From contig JARHVA010001173.1 of NCBI GenBank assembly GCA_037957365.1, positions 3,618,501 to 3,682,500 on the forward strand: a stretch of DNA of 64,000 nt. Direction: 5' to 3'. The notes under the pieces were generated by a model. It made no database searches. It was not told where the DNA came from and was given only the letters and a program-made list of their open reading frames with translations. The DNA comes from Torreya grandis (lineage: Eukaryota; Streptophyta; Pinopsida; Cupressales; Taxaceae). Position numbers and translations under genes: made by a program. This document shows, piece by piece, positions 1-11,759 of this stretch (positions are counted from its first letter, which is position 1; each line of letters starts with the position of its first letter).

Positions 1-998
1 ATTTATAGTATTATCCTCAAGTTCATTTATTTTCTATTCATATCATAAGTCTCCATATATTAAAATTTATGCATGAATATTGTGTTAGTTTATAATAAAA
101 TGTTAAGACAAAAACCTACTTTTAAAATCAAATTTCTCATATATTAATAAATTTTATAAAACTTTCACTTATTTAATATATAAAAGTTACTATATAAGTA
201 ATTGAATATTATTGTTTATTGATTTACCTTATAATTTGTTTATTTTTATTATATAAAAAATTAGAAAAAGACAATGAATCTTATATTTTAAAATTAGATT
301 ATTTTCATTATATACAAATCAAATCATTTAAGTTTTAAGAAAGAAAATATAACTAGACAAACATTTGAGTTTTCACATTGATTTTTATTTATAAAAATTC
401 AAACACTACCATATCATTTTACTTCATATATTAAGATAAATCTATTCCATAGCTAAATAAATATTTTTTTTTGCAAATTTGAATTGAGCTCAATACATTG
501 GGTTTTATTAATTGATTCTCATTTTATATTCAAATACCAAGTTTGATTTTGATGTGATACAATTTTTTCCTCATTATAGTATGGTAATATTATAAAGCTT
601 GATTTATATTTCATAAAATATTGAATCATTAAAATATAAATGCTACAATGAGAATGAAAGATTATTTTTTAATTCATAGTGTATACTTATTACAATATAA
701 AAGAATTATATATAGTAAATTAAAAAAATTATATATGATTATTTAACTATTACCAATATTGATGTTATATTTGAAACATATGAAAAAATTTCATATGGTA
801 AAAATAAAAAATTATAAATCATTATTCAAGTTTCATCATTGGTGAACTATATCATTGTCCTAATAAGAAAAAATAATAATTTGTTAAAAATTAGTGTTTA
901 AAATCAACTATTTAAAATGAAAATCTTCTTTAAACAAATATTTATAGCATTAATCAAGATAATTAACTTGATTGTGTAAATAAGGCAGGGTCCAAAAC
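1..998. other. AT-rich sequence without recognisable feature
   Basis: This stretch is very AT-rich, with frequent homopolymer A/T runs and stops in all frames. I see no coding similarity, LTR terminus, tandem array or RNA gene in it. Confidence 0.6.
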
Positions 999-1330
999 AT
1001 GAGGAGGCCAATTTTTTTATGAAGTATGAGGTTGGGAGGCAAAACAAGTTTGGCCTCCTCATACATAATGCAAAGTTTATCATTCCTCCATGGTTAGGAG
1101 GGCATCCAACCATGGTCTTGCCAAACATTTTCCTTCCCATGGTTGATATTGGAAAGACAAAAATTTTCCTCCCCATGGTTTGGATCCCTCCCAACCATGG
1201 GGAGGAAATGTTTTTACCTCAATATGATGAGGCCAAAAATTTATGGCCTGCCCACCTGATATTTTATAAATTATTTTAGTGTCCCCATGGTTAGGAGCCC
1301 TCACAACTATTTAGAGGCTAAAATATAGCC
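999..1330. repeat. Fold-back (nested inverted repeat) sequence rich in CCATGG
   Basis: A perfect 13-bp inverted repeat (ATGAGGAGGCCAA at 999-1011, its complement at 1050-1062) is followed by a larger fold-back. The segment at about 1045-1140 pairs with about 1155-1240 (TTTGGCCTCCTCAT against ATGATGAGGCCAAA; CCTCCATGGTTAGGAGGG against CCCTCCCAACCATGGGGAGG). CCATGG recurs six times between 1088 and 1290, and another half-unit lies at 1283-1330. Small open frames on both strands here are by-products of the palindromes. It could be a MITE-like or fold-back element. No target duplication was identified. Confidence 0.65.
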
Positions 1331-1559
1331 TCCCAAATTGTTATTTCCTAAAAAATTAATTATTTTCATGTGTATAAGATATATACCTTAATTTTGTAAT
1401 GCAACCTAATGAGAATAAATAGTTTAGGATCTTATAATCAATTAAAACAAAAAATCAATATATTATTCAAAATTAATATTTAAAAAAATTATGTATGTGA
1501 TAAGTTATTTTTCCGTCAATATGTAAATATTCACCATGTGAATCCTTATCATTCTCATC

Positions 1560-2555
1560 TCTATTTGCATATTCTATATTGCACTAATTTTCCTAAGAGA
1601 TTTTATCTTTGAAGATTGTCACAAAATGTTCCAATTGAGTAGTGAAGTGGTCATGTGGGACCACTTGTAAATTTAACATCAAAATTCCATGTATGTTATC
1701 CTCTTTTAGTAGTCACATGTTATCAACTACCTTGCTTGTAGTTAAAATAATTACATGTATCTCACCCACCCATTCTTATAAGGATCTCTTCATTTTAAAA
1801 GACCATGTTTCAACCATGTTTATATCCACCAAAGGCATGCTATATATATGTGGGAACCGATCCTATTTTATTTCTTTAGCAAGAGTGGCCAATATGTCCT
1901 CCAATCGTGCAAGCTCATTTTGATATTTCTTCACATCTTCTCCCAAAAGAATGCTTCTTCCTTTTGTTTCAACAACCTTAACTAATAGTTTATACAAGGA
2001 TATAGTGTTTGCTCAACATCATCAAAAATGTTTCTTGGGACTATAGCCTTTGTCTACATTTGAAATCCTTGCATTTTATATTTAATTTTATGGATAGCTC
2101 TCCTACTCATTTCCCATGAAAAATCAAATAATGAATCATGATAATTTGTAAATTGATCCTTTTCACTTGGCCTAGTCTTCCTTTTATTTTTCAAGGGGAT
2201 TTTTTTCTCCTCAATTTTAGAACCTTGTTTTACCTTTTTTTGGGTCATTATCTTCATCAAACCTATAAATTGTTCAAACCTCATCAAAATTTCAAGCTTA
2301 TCCACTATTACCATGTCTAGCCTCTACATATATGTTAATTACATTTTTTAGATCCATGTTTCACCTCTTTCAAGCTAAGCAAGGGTAGTAATTGTGGTAG
2401 GTGGAGAATTTGGGGGTGAAGTTAATACTTGTATGGTTATTGAAGGGTCAACTAGGATACAATTTGTGGTTGATGGTGGTGCAGTGACCCTAGGTGTAGG
2501 ATATGGTTTGGGTGGTGTAAATAAGTAGGTTGGAATGGTGAAATAAGGTGGAGAA
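1560..2555 (-). pseudogene. Unrecognised coding remnant, proline-rich then charged, cut by the G1 LTR
   Basis: Read on the minus strand from 2555 downward, the sequence has coding character across nearly 1 kb. First comes a Pro/Thr/Ser-rich segment (about 2555-2390), with repeated PP and PPS. A longer charged segment follows (2314-2054 open, with many Lys/Glu). After one frame change there is a further hydrophilic, probably helical stretch to about 1560, with motifs such as ARLEDILATLAKEIK. Stops fall mostly at likely Gln codons. The start lies upstream and is cut off by the LTR that begins at 2556, so this is older than G1. I do not recognise the family. It resembles in style (Pro-rich linker, then coiled region) the C-terminal half of the unknown ORF at 50-52.7 kb, but I could not align them convincingly. 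Confidence 0.4.
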
Positions 2556-4632
2556 TGTCATGACCACACCTATCTAGTACAATTATGATTGACTATTCAT
2601 TGATATTATTATGATTTGTGGACATTGTATTGTGGATATTATGATTCATTTTAGAATATTTGATTTGGGTTTAAATTGATGTTTATACAACATTATATTA
2701 TGTACTTGTATAATTTTGAGGATGATCAAATATTATTGATGCATTTGTGGGTTTTATTGTAGGTTCACTATAGATAAGCATAGGTTGGTTATAAAATCTT
2801 GTGTGTAGTGAGAAAGGTGAAGTACATATTGAATGTTAAAGCATGATGTAATAGTATCACTATCTTAACTGAGTCTTTTTATTTTTAATATTGATCCATG
2901 TCAATTCACTTTGATAATCAGTCTTATGTTGATTGAATTATTTTGTTGTTGTGGTTATCATTTTTATTTATTATTATCATTTTGAGTAACCAAATACACA
3001 TTGAGATGAGAATGTGTTTGTTCTAACATCAATGTTATGGGAAGGTTGGGTGCATGTATCATCTAAATGTAAATAAAATGTTGTTTAAGCTCATAGTACC
3101 TTTGATATGTTTTAAGATTATCTAATTTAAGACTGATTCAAGTTCAAATGGTAATGGTAAGTGTTTACTATAAAGGGCCAAGACCATAATCTTACAAGTC
3201 TATGATCAGGGTAGGGTAATTAAACAAGTCAAATTTATTTAAATAACTAAACTATTGGATAGTTTGTAATAGTCCATGAAAGTAATAGGAAAGAATGAAA
3301 ATTAAGCCAATAAATGTCTATGCTTTGAAAGTATAAGATCATGACATTAATTTAAATGAAACCTTAAGTCATATAGACCTAGTTCAATGGCATGTTATAT
3401 TTCACCATGGTTGAGTAACCCTAACCATAAATGGATTTAGTGGTTGAATTTGGTCATACTAGATTAGGATTATCATTTAGTCATTTCATTTTGATGGCTT
3501 AGTGGACATAGTGCATGGAATTTTATGGGGGATGCATGAAATAAATTGAAGGTTTTGAATTTGACTTCATGACTATAGAATCTAGGCATGATATTTTGAG
3601 GTGGGAGTTCCATCTAGTGGAATGAGGAATTTATATAGAGATTTTGTAATAGAATAATGTAGTATAAAGAAAATTAAAAAGAAAAAAAAGAGGAAGGAGA
3701 GAGAAGATGACAATGGTGGAAAAAATAAAAAAGAAGAATAAATAAGATTTGAGTTGATCCTTTCTAGTATCACATTACATTTTAATGCCAAGTAAATACA
3801 TTTTGAAACCATGTTTTATGAAGAAATGTGTTATTGGGTGTTTGATTACTTTAAATAAATGGATGGTTTAAGGTTTAGAAACATTTGTGCTCTTGAATAG
3901 ACCTAAATCTATTTATTGTCTATAAAAATTGATCAAGGAAATGCAAAAGGGTGAGACTAGGAGAATATCTCACCTATGAATAATGTATGAGTAATCTCAA
4001 TTGCCAATAACACTCATTAGTTTTTATGATGTGTTGGTTTTATGTTTGGGTGTTTTGGATGATTTTTTGGGTGTTTGGGGTTTTAAACCTTGGTTTATTT
4101 TGAATGTTTATTTGATAGGTTATATCTTATCTATGTGTGTCAAGTTAATCTTATGATGGACTTGTTGGTTCATGTTTTACATTTTGCTTGAAACTTTGTT
4201 TAAAGCTATTACACCATTGCATTATGTATTTAGATTCTTTGGGTGTTGATTTATCTTTATGTGTCCACTTCCATTACCAACTGATGTTTGGGGTGGGTAG
4301 GGATATCCACCAATATTTGGGCTTATCTTGCACATGAGGATGGGTTACATGCTTGATCTCTCTTGTTAGACTCAAATAGTGGCAAAGAGATTGGATGTAC
4401 ATATTGGTATATCATATTTTTGTATTTAAATGAGGATGACATTTGGCAAGGATTAATTTGATTGCATAAATGATGTGCATTTATTTAGATATAGAATTTT
4501 TTTATGTTAAGATAATATTATGATTTTAAAGAGTAAACGAGTTTTTATTACTTTAACTTATTTCATTAAATACATTCATTATGTAATAGCAAAGAAATGT
4601 TTGGTAAAATGAATGATTGGTGACTTGTATTT
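2556..4632 (+). repeat. G1 5' LTR, first segment
   Basis: This segment begins TGTCATGACC and is homologous over its whole length to two later pieces of the 3' LTR (29142-29672 and 60973-62530). Shared blocks are easy to see, for example the stretch around TTTCACCATGG at 3403 against 61282, and the purine-rich run near 3680-3705 against 61560-61590. The two copies have many substitutions and small indels, so the element is old. The segment ends in the LINE target duplication at 4620-4632. Frames within it, such as the one at 3582-3812, are incidental. Confidence 0.8.
4620..4632. repeat. Left target-site duplication of the LINE
   Basis: GTGACTTGTATTT occurs here and again at 16394-16406, bracketing the LINE. 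A few more upstream bases match with one mismatch. The run of T that follows at once (4633-4637) is the complement of the LINE A tail, as expected for target-primed reverse transcription. Confidence 0.85.
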
Positions 4633-4959
4633 TTTTTATTTGATAAGGTAAACCCAAGTTTTATAGGGACCTAGAACCATGAGAGTGAGATACAAAATTA
4701 AATAGGACCTTCATGGCTAAATGAGTAACAAGAAAAACTAAAGACTATAGTAAAATAAAAATTAAAAATAGAAAATTAACCAAATTATGTGTAGGGACCC
4801 TCCTAGGTGTCATCATTAGCAGAACTATTCTTTACCAAAATGATAGGTTTGTCTTTTGAAACCTTTGTTTGGGTACGATTCCTAGTGCCTTTAGTGGGTT
4901 CCCCTACAAAAATCATATTAGGTCGATTCTTGCCTTTCACTTGTAAATGGGTTTGCTTT

Positions 4960-6014
4960 GGGGGGACCCCCTAGGGGAACCTAGGGGGGATTTCAGGACC
5001 TTGGGGGATTTGAAAATAGGTGATTGGGGAGGGGGTTGGGAAGATTTCACAAAAGACTAAATAGTTGTCTCTGCTACCTAGTGAAACTCATTTTAATCAT
5101 GTATTAGCTTTGCCAATCCAAAACCTACCTATTGCACCTTTAAATTGAAATTTTCTAGCATTTGTTTATTTATCTCAAATTCTTCTATTATAATGGCCTT
5201 AACATTTTAGTTTGAGGTGGTGGGAGACCGTATTTTGATGGGTTTTTACTTGGTGATGAACAATAGCTTAAGTGGTAGGTCCTTAGGTGGGGATTTGGAT
5301 AAGTTATTTTGGGGGGAGCATTTAGTAGGTGGGTGGGATCCCTCTGTAGGATCCTCCTCTAGGGATTCCTTTGAAGAGTCCTCCTTAGAAGAAGATCCTC
5401 TTGGGGGAACCTTATAACCAAAAGGGTCTAGCCATGTTTTACAAGTAGAAGGATATGACCTTGATGGAGAATGGGGTTAGTGTCATTAACTTGATGGAGT
5501 AGGATCGTGATTTCCAAAGACTTGAGAAGGAAATAAGGAAGGCTAATTTTAAAACCAATATAATGATTAAATAATAGTAAATGTTATGAGAAAATTAGGG
5601 TGTACTTACCTTCTAGAGTCATGTACCTCATGACCTAAAGGTAGATGTTGATCTAGTATAATGGCAGGTTGATGTGAAGAAAGTCCTTCTTGTCAATTTG
5701 CATGAAGTTGTTGGTTCAAAATATATGCTATAGGGATTTCTATTTCTTAGATTAGTCTATGAATTTTTTATCTCTAGTGTAGGACATACCTGTGACATCA
5801 CCAATAAACTCCTCAAAGATGTTTATGGAAATACCTCACATAGTGACCTTCCTCTTTATCTATGTAGTGACAAAATATTGAACCACCATGGAATTATGCT
5901 TAGTAATACACTCCATTAAAATTTTAAGCTTCCCTTAAGTTTTTTATATACCTTCTTCTATTCTCAAAACTTTATACAAGAAGTTGGATCTAAATGGTCT
6001 CTATCACTACCCAT
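4960..6014 (-). pseudogene. Extra coding segment 3' of LINE ORF2, unknown family
   Basis: A start codon at 6014 (minus) opens a frame that runs with a handful of stops at Gln/Arg positions to about 5560, then through a Ser/Pro/Glu-rich segment to about 4960 after a frame shift. Recognisable stretches include GISINIFEEFIGDVTGMSY and YMTLEGKYTLIF. They look like the conserved core of repeat-borne plant proteins with a G.x(n).EF(I).VxG block followed by a TLEGxY block. The unknown ORF in U1 (46632-47280) has a comparable layout: an EFID block, then a MYLFIKIILQG block. It lies inside the LINE duplications but downstream of RNase H, which is not standard for L1. It could be a third ORF, a captured gene piece or an unrecognised nested insertion. 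Function unknown. Confidence 0.5.
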
Positions 6015-6269
6015 GGTTGTTATAAGTATAGGAATAGAGGAGGTGAGTTGAGAGTTCTAGATGTGATCTAAATGGCTAAGGCTTAAATAAGGTGGAATGC
6101 CCACCAAATAAACATTAACATAATTACATCCCCTTACCTTGAAATAAATGTGGATCTACAAGATCATGATTAGGCCTATCGAGTTCAGGGGCTATATGTG
6201 TGAGGAGATAATGATTTTAAGTTGACTATATACATTCCATGAAGATGATACTATATGCCTTGGGGAGGA

Positions 6270-7300
6270 CACTGCCTTCATCATAATAGTTAGTAAAAAG
6301 TTGGAGATCCACTCTAGTATTGGTGAGGAGGTTGGCCACCCCATTTCCTTACTTATAAAAGAGTGAGTTGGACTTACAGTATAGTTCATAGAATGTGCTT
6401 CATGTCATTAATGAGCTCTTTGATAGTGTGTGAAGGAATAATTTTTCCTACCAGGGCATTTAAGATGTTGAGAAAATCCCCCTCTATAATGATTCTACTT
6501 TGGTTAAGACTCTAAACTACCCGAATACCTCAGAGAGATGCTTTGGCTTCAGCTAGATGGTTTTTTTGCTTGCTAATGGGGCCTACATAAGCCTCCCTCA
6601 TCTCCCTTTTAGAATTTATTATGATGACTCATCCACTTGTAGGGCCTAGTTTACCTTTAGAGGCCCCATAAATATTTAGTTTTACCCACCCATTAGGGAG
6701 GGCATTCCATTTGGTTTGTTTGCAAATTAAGTCTTTTATGGAAGAACTAATAACTTGTTATAAGTCTCAATTAATAAGAATGTGCTAGACTAAAAGTGGG
6801 GGTGGGATCCTTATATTTGGGAGGGAAAGCCTTCTAATTTTTGGAAAGGCTTGGTAGAGTTATGGGAAGATGTTCTTCAACTGATGCCTTTTGTTTCAAA
6901 ATAAGCTATCATTAAAAAGTTTCTAAATACACTAGAACCAGTGAGGGAGGGTGAGGCACCAAAGGAAAGTCAAAAAAAGATTGTTCCATGGGGGGTTCCA
7001 TTATATAATGAGGTCTAAGATGCTATTGGGTTTAACCATAGTCATTTTGAGGTGATTGAGGACCCCATTAAATAATGATAAACTGAGGGGGCATACCAAA
7101 AATAGGTGTTGAGTGGAATCTTCCACATTTTGACAAAGCAAGCATCTATTTGGGACAATCAGTCACCTTTTATTTAGGTTATCTACAGTCAAAATTTTGT
7201 TCTATGCTAATATAAAATAAAAGAATTTGACCCTGGGGATTAGATGCTTTACCCAATTTTTTTTCTAATAATCCTAGTTACTATCCAAATTAAGTTCAAT
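6270..7300 (-). pseudogene. LINE ORF2 C-terminus: zf-RVT and RNase H
   Basis: This is the continuation of ORF2 downstream of the reverse transcriptase. Around 7195-7080 the minus strand carries the Cys/His-bearing zf-RVT pattern of plant L1 elements (ACFVKMWK in one frame). From about 6640 to 6270 it shows a type-I RNase H fold: HLAEAKASL, then IIIEGD with the catalytic Glu/Asp region (about 6500-6475), and near the end NGVANLLTNT (about 6350-6320), which matches the usual GNxVADxLAN motif with Asp changed to Asn. Several stops and frame shifts interrupt it. The enzyme would have removed the RNA strand during target-primed reverse transcription. Confidence 0.65.
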
Positions 7301-7499
7301 GGCATGGCCTGAGGACACCGAATATGCATTGTTGTCTTTTGATCTCTAGATAAAATGATCCTCTTTCTAAATTAAGGGAATGTGTATAGGATTTAAAGCC
7401 TAGTTAAGGTTTTGGATAGCTTGTGACTCTTCCAAGGGAAGGTCTTCTCTAGGTATCACTTTTTAACACTTAGTTCCTTGTTTTCCTAGTAATCCTTAA

Positions 7500-9466
7500 T
7501 CTTGGAGCCACATCTTTGTTTGAGTTATCCATACCATCCAAACCCTATCTCTTGGGCTAAGAGTGGGGTGGGGGATATCCATGCATCTTGCCAAAAATAA
7601 TTTTTCTCACTATTTCTTATTTTCCATGAGATGACCCTTTTTAGAAGGTATTTACAACTAGATATAGCCTTCGAAAAGGTGGAACCACTAATGGGGTCCT
7701 CTTCCCAAAGGAAGGCATCCTCTTACCCTCATTATAGGTATTTAACCTTAAATATTCTTATTCATTCACCATTTACTTCATCATGAGCCATCCCATTTTA
7801 GCTAATAAGTCTCTATTCATAGTATTTATGATTCTTAGAGCAAGACCTCTATTAGTTTTGAAAAGGCAAAATTTTTCCCAGGTGACCAGATTGAATCTAA
7901 ATCTTTCTTCAATGCCTGCTCCATAATTTTTATTTTAATTTTATCAATTTTGGAGGCCACATTAGATGTAATTTTCAATATTGACATAAGTTAGATAGGA
8001 ATGCTCTAAATTGAGGTCTTGAGTAATTGATATTTCCCCACTTGGGTAAGGAGGTGACCCTTTCAACCCACTAATTTCATTTAAATAAGATCAATCAAGG
8101 GATTATAGAGTTAGGATTCCATTCTCCCAATAAAGAGGGGGATGTCTAGATGATTAGCCAACAATTTACCCTCTTAGTAGTTTAAAATTTTAGCAATTCA
8201 TCTCGGTTGAGAGGGAGGTGTGTTGATAAAGAAGAGGAAAGTTTTTTGGAAATTTATGCATTTATTGGACACTTTTTCATAATTATTAAGGATACATTTG
8301 AGGCTCTCATATTCCCCAGTCAAAACATATCCTAAAATAATAGTGACATTGATGAATTATTGGTGAGTGATAGGATCCATATTCTGGGCCACCAAAATCC
8401 CCTTTATTAGACCTTGGATACAAATGTGTCTCAAACTTCTCCCCAAAGTTTTAGATAATATGATGAAGAGGTATGGAGAGAGGGGGTCTCCCTATATTAA
8501 ACATATTGAGGGATGGAAAAAACGTTTAGGGACCCCATTTATAATGATGGAGAACTTCAGAGTGGCTATACAATTTCATATGATTTTTGAGGTGTCATGA
8601 TTTAGCTTGAGCTTTTCCAGAATATACATTAGGAACTACCAGGAAACATGGTCATAGGCCTTTGACATATCCAATTTAAATATAATTCCCTATCTAGAGG
8701 ATTTGGTAATGGAGTGAAATTATTCATGAGTTATGACAATGCCATTAGAAATTTGCCTACCACCTAAAAATTCCCCTTGTTGTGTCCTGATGATTGTGTT
8801 GAGAAGGGATTGCATACACTTGATCAAGATGGAGGAACAAAAATTATAAGTGGTGTTACATAGACTAATGGGCCTAAAGTACTGAATGCTATTGACCCCT
8901 TATTTTTTTGGGATTAGGACCAAGAAAGTATTATTAATTTATTTTAGTATGGACTTGAAGTGAAATAATTCTTTAATAGCTTCTTCTTTTTCCAAGTGAA
9001 TAATGTCTTAGAATTTTCAAAAAAAGAAAGGGGGAAACCATCCAGTCTAGGAGCCTTGAGACCATCCATGAGGAAGAGAGCACTTTTTATTTCCTCATCA
9101 AAAGGGATTTGGATGAGGGAAGCATTATCTTCAATTGTGAAGACCTTATCAAATTTAGATAGAGTAGAATAGACAAGTGAATTATCTAGCTCACCATCCT
9201 TTGAGAGAAGATTCTTGAAGAAGTTAATAATATGTCAGGATATGTACTCCTCATCCTTGATAATGGTTCTATCTTCCATTTGTACATGGGGTATTATATT
9301 AGGAAACATGTGTCTAGAAGCTAAATGGTGGATGAATTTTGTATTCTTGTCCCCTTCCTTCAGCCATAAAAATTTATATTTTTATTTCTAGTAAGCCTCT
9401 TATTTTTCTTCTAGATTGTGAAAGTGACATAGAAGGACTTTTTATTTAGTAGCCACATGCTCATTG
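7500..9466 (-). pseudogene. LINE ORF2 reverse transcriptase, 3' part after the Copia insertion
   Basis: Minus-strand reading from the Copia junction gives LINE reverse transcriptase blocks in order: GLKAPRLDGFP (about 9067-9040), TQQGEFLGGRQISN (about 8790-8745), LDMSKAYDHVSW (about 8680-8648), PLSPYLF (about 8505-8487) and THQ-stop-FINVTI (about 8363-8339). In functional relatives the last block reads F(V/A)DD, so both catalytic Asp are lost here. The sequence joins smoothly across the Copia to the part at 13465 upward. This confirms that Copia entered an existing LINE. Stops occur every few dozen codons. Confidence 0.8.
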
Positions 9467-10373
9467 TGTTAGGTTGTGGAGCTAAAAGCTTCACCAGGAT
9501 GTAAGCAGGAGAAGTTACAGAGGATGCAGAGTTGTAGGGAGTTGCATAATCAGTTGCAGGGAAACCAGCGTCGGTCTGATCAACCGACGTCAGTCAGACA
9601 GCAAAGAGGAAGCAACTAGCATCGGTCACCAGTCGGCCGACATCGGTCATTTTGAGACTGTTAGTTTACATGTTGAAGGCTAGTCGTAGTCTTGAGTTAC
9701 AAGTCTAATTATTGTAATTAGGTTAGTCTAATTATTGTAAGCATGAGATCTATATATGGACTCATGGGCTGTATTGTAAACTTGTGCTAGAAAGCCATTG
9801 GGCTTGTAGAGAGAGCTAGTGTAGTTCCTCCTAGTTACCAAATAGGGGTACTGAGAGTGTATGATCAGAGAGAGTTGCAGGTTGTGCAAGTTCTTGGAGA
9901 AGATCCACCAGGGTACTGGTTGAAGAATCATAAGGACTTGGTGAGGCAAGGACAAGGGTTCTTTAGGTGTGTAGAAAGACATCTACATGGTGAGTATGAT
10001 CTAGTTATTTAAAGGTAGCAGTAGAGAGCAGGTGATCTACTTGAAGTACAGTTGTGTACTTGGTGAACTGGCAGCGTGTTACTGACTGGTTGGAGAGGTG
10101 AACATCAATTCTGTATTGGAATTGATTGTTGTGACCAAGAGAGAGAGGGAAGAAGGTCTTGAGGAGTGGCGAACCTTTGAGGTGGAGGAAGAAGTGGCAT
10201 CTTCCTTATTGTATATTCTTTTGAGTGATTATTAATACAATTGTGTATTGTCTCTCAATTCCTGTGTTGTTTCATATTTCTAGTTACTTATTGATTCTGG
10301 TTAAATTCTGTGTTTAGTTGCTAATACGAGAAGTAATCATATGTGCTCTAATTGGTAGAGCAAGATCCTGACA
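9467..10373 (+). repeat. C1 5' LTR (907 bp)
   Basis: It starts TGTTAGG and ends TGACA. It holds four copies of the CCGACRTCRGTCA-type motif at about 9566-9650, a probable TATA box (TATATATG, 9751-9758) and a long transcribed part. It differs from the 3' LTR by base changes and by one 67-bp deletion. Confidence 0.9.
9751..9758 (+). promoter_or_regulatory. Probable TATA box of the C1 LTR
   Basis: TATATATG lies about 100 bp downstream of the motif cluster and follows an ATTATTGTAA repeat. The same box is in the 3' LTR at about 12844. This is the expected place for an LTR promoter. Activity is unknown. Confidence 0.5.
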
Positions 10374-10475
10374 AGTGGTATCAGAGCCTTGGTTGTAGGT
10401 TCAAGAGCTGATACCAACAAGTGGTATCAGAGCTTTTGGTTGGGTTGACTAACAGGTGGTTTCAGATCTGGTAGT
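10374..10475 (+). promoter_or_regulatory. C1 primer-binding site with two further PBS-like copies
   Basis: AGTGGTATCAGAGCC directly follows the LTR and fits the 3' end of initiator tRNA-Met. A second copy AAGTGGTATCAGAGC lies near 10420, and a weaker third (AGGTGGTTTCAGATC) near 10457. Only the first is at the LTR border. Confidence 0.8.
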
Positions 10476-10552
10476 GTTTTTGATTACAGGTCACTCACAG
10501 GGGTTTTAGATTGAGTGGGAGTATAGCAATGGCAGAAGAAAGTAAGCTATGA

Positions 10553-11197
10553 ATGGAGAAACTGAATAACACGAATGGTCTGATTGATGGAAAGAAGGAG
10601 CAGGTAAAAAGAGATCGTTGGTTGGTAGAAGATCAGCTTGTGGAAGCATATGTTGCAGGTAATATTGCACAGGATGTTCTAGATAAAGTGGAATCTTTGT
10701 TTACAAATTCTTTTGCCTCTTTCCATGTAGCCCGAAATAGAGCATCTTTTCATGGGTATGTCTTTGGAGACTTTGGAGAGATTTATTTAGGGGTTGGAGA
10801 GCCTTGTCAGATGATTGACGAAGGGGAAGTGAAGCTGAAATTACAGACAGATGACACACAGTGGTTGAAGGAAGTCATGCAGGTACCAGTCTTGGAGATG
10901 AGTCTAATTTCTTCAAGAAATTTGGGTGATGAGAGATGCACTGTAACTCTCACAACGGATACACTTGAATTAGATGGTGGTAAGAAAGTAGGTATCCTTT
11001 ATCTATCTACTTATATTGCTGATTCACCTTCTGTTGTAGAGATGTGGCTTCATAGGCTTAGTCACATATGTAGAAGGAGAATGCAGGTTTTGAAGCGAAA
11101 GTCAGATGTCTTTGACAAGCTAAAGAACTGGAAAGCCTTGGTGTTCATGGAGGAGATGACGAGACAGAGATCAGGTGAGGAAACTAAATTATTCTGA
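10553..11197 (+). pseudogene. C1 Copia polyprotein remnant: protease and GAG_pre-integrase
   Basis: A 214-residue frame stays open. Residues about 45-130 match the Copia aspartic protease region (SFHVARNRASFHGYVFGDFG, YLGVGEPCQ, then VPVLEMSLIS), but the catalytic D-S/T-G has become part of LFTNSFASF, so it cannot be an active protease. Residues about 160-195 are the GAG_pre-integrase zinc-binding segment (MWLHRLSHICRRRM, then DVFDKLKNW). The gag zinc knuckle is missing and the frame ends before any integrase. The start at 10553 is only the first ATG of the open frame. A true gag start would lie near 10530. A near relative occupies 47470-48042. Confidence 0.75.
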
Positions 11198-11277
11198 GCA
11201 GAGCAGGGTTGATTTGATTAGGATTTTGATCCATGGAGAGCTCGCGGGTAAAAAGTTATCACTCACAGACAAACACA

Positions 11278-11465
11278 GGTACCAGCATCAGTCATACAGT
11301 AACCGACGTCAGTAGAATAAAGACTGATGTCAGTCATAAGGACTGACATCGGTAGGAAGGGACACCGGCATCGGCCAGGGAAACAACGTCGGTAGTCAGG
11401 GTCAGTACAAGGAGCTGACATCAGTCAAAAACAGACTGGGAGATGGCCGAGATCGGTCACTGGTA
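11278..11465 (+). repeat. Array of about eight CCGACRTCRGTCA-like motifs inside C1
   Basis: Short motifs such as CCAGCATCAGTCA, CCGACGTCAGTAG, CTGATGTCAGTCA, CTGACATCGGTAG, CACCGGCATCGGCC, CTGACATCAGTCA and GCCGAGATCGGTCA follow one another about 20-30 bp apart. The same motif is clustered in both LTRs of C1 and of C3. The array lies where integrase coding would be expected, between GAG_pre-integrase and reverse transcriptase remnants. Many copies contain ACGT or its CpG-decayed forms. Confidence 0.8.
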
Positions 11466-11759
11466 TGGATAGTGGGCAGACAACAAGTCTCAAACGCTCA
11501 TGTTGAGGTCAGAAAGGGTAAGTGAACCTCATATTCATTGTTCACCTTCTTTATATTGCTTTTTTGATAGTCAAGAACTAGGAAGATGGAAGAAGCAATG
11601 CAGGTAGAATCCAGATACAGTGGGAGCTTGGCATGGATGAGGAGTGTGAGTCCTTGGAGAAGAACCAAATAGGTATTTGTTGGTAGATTTGTCAGCTGGA
11701 AGTAAGCACTGAGAGATGGAATGGATTCCCAAGTTAAAGAAGAGAGTGGATGGATACAT

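Noticed and set aside
904..1304. Three overlapping small frames on both strands with NHG/MGRK repeats
   Set aside because: They mirror each other because the DNA is a fold-back palindrome. The repeats in the translations come from the CCATGG units and not from selection on protein.
5217..5417. Plus-strand Gly/Ser-rich frame
   Set aside because: It is the antisense of the Ser/Pro/Glu-rich minus-strand coding stretch downstream of the LINE ORF2, which fits the surrounding frame better.
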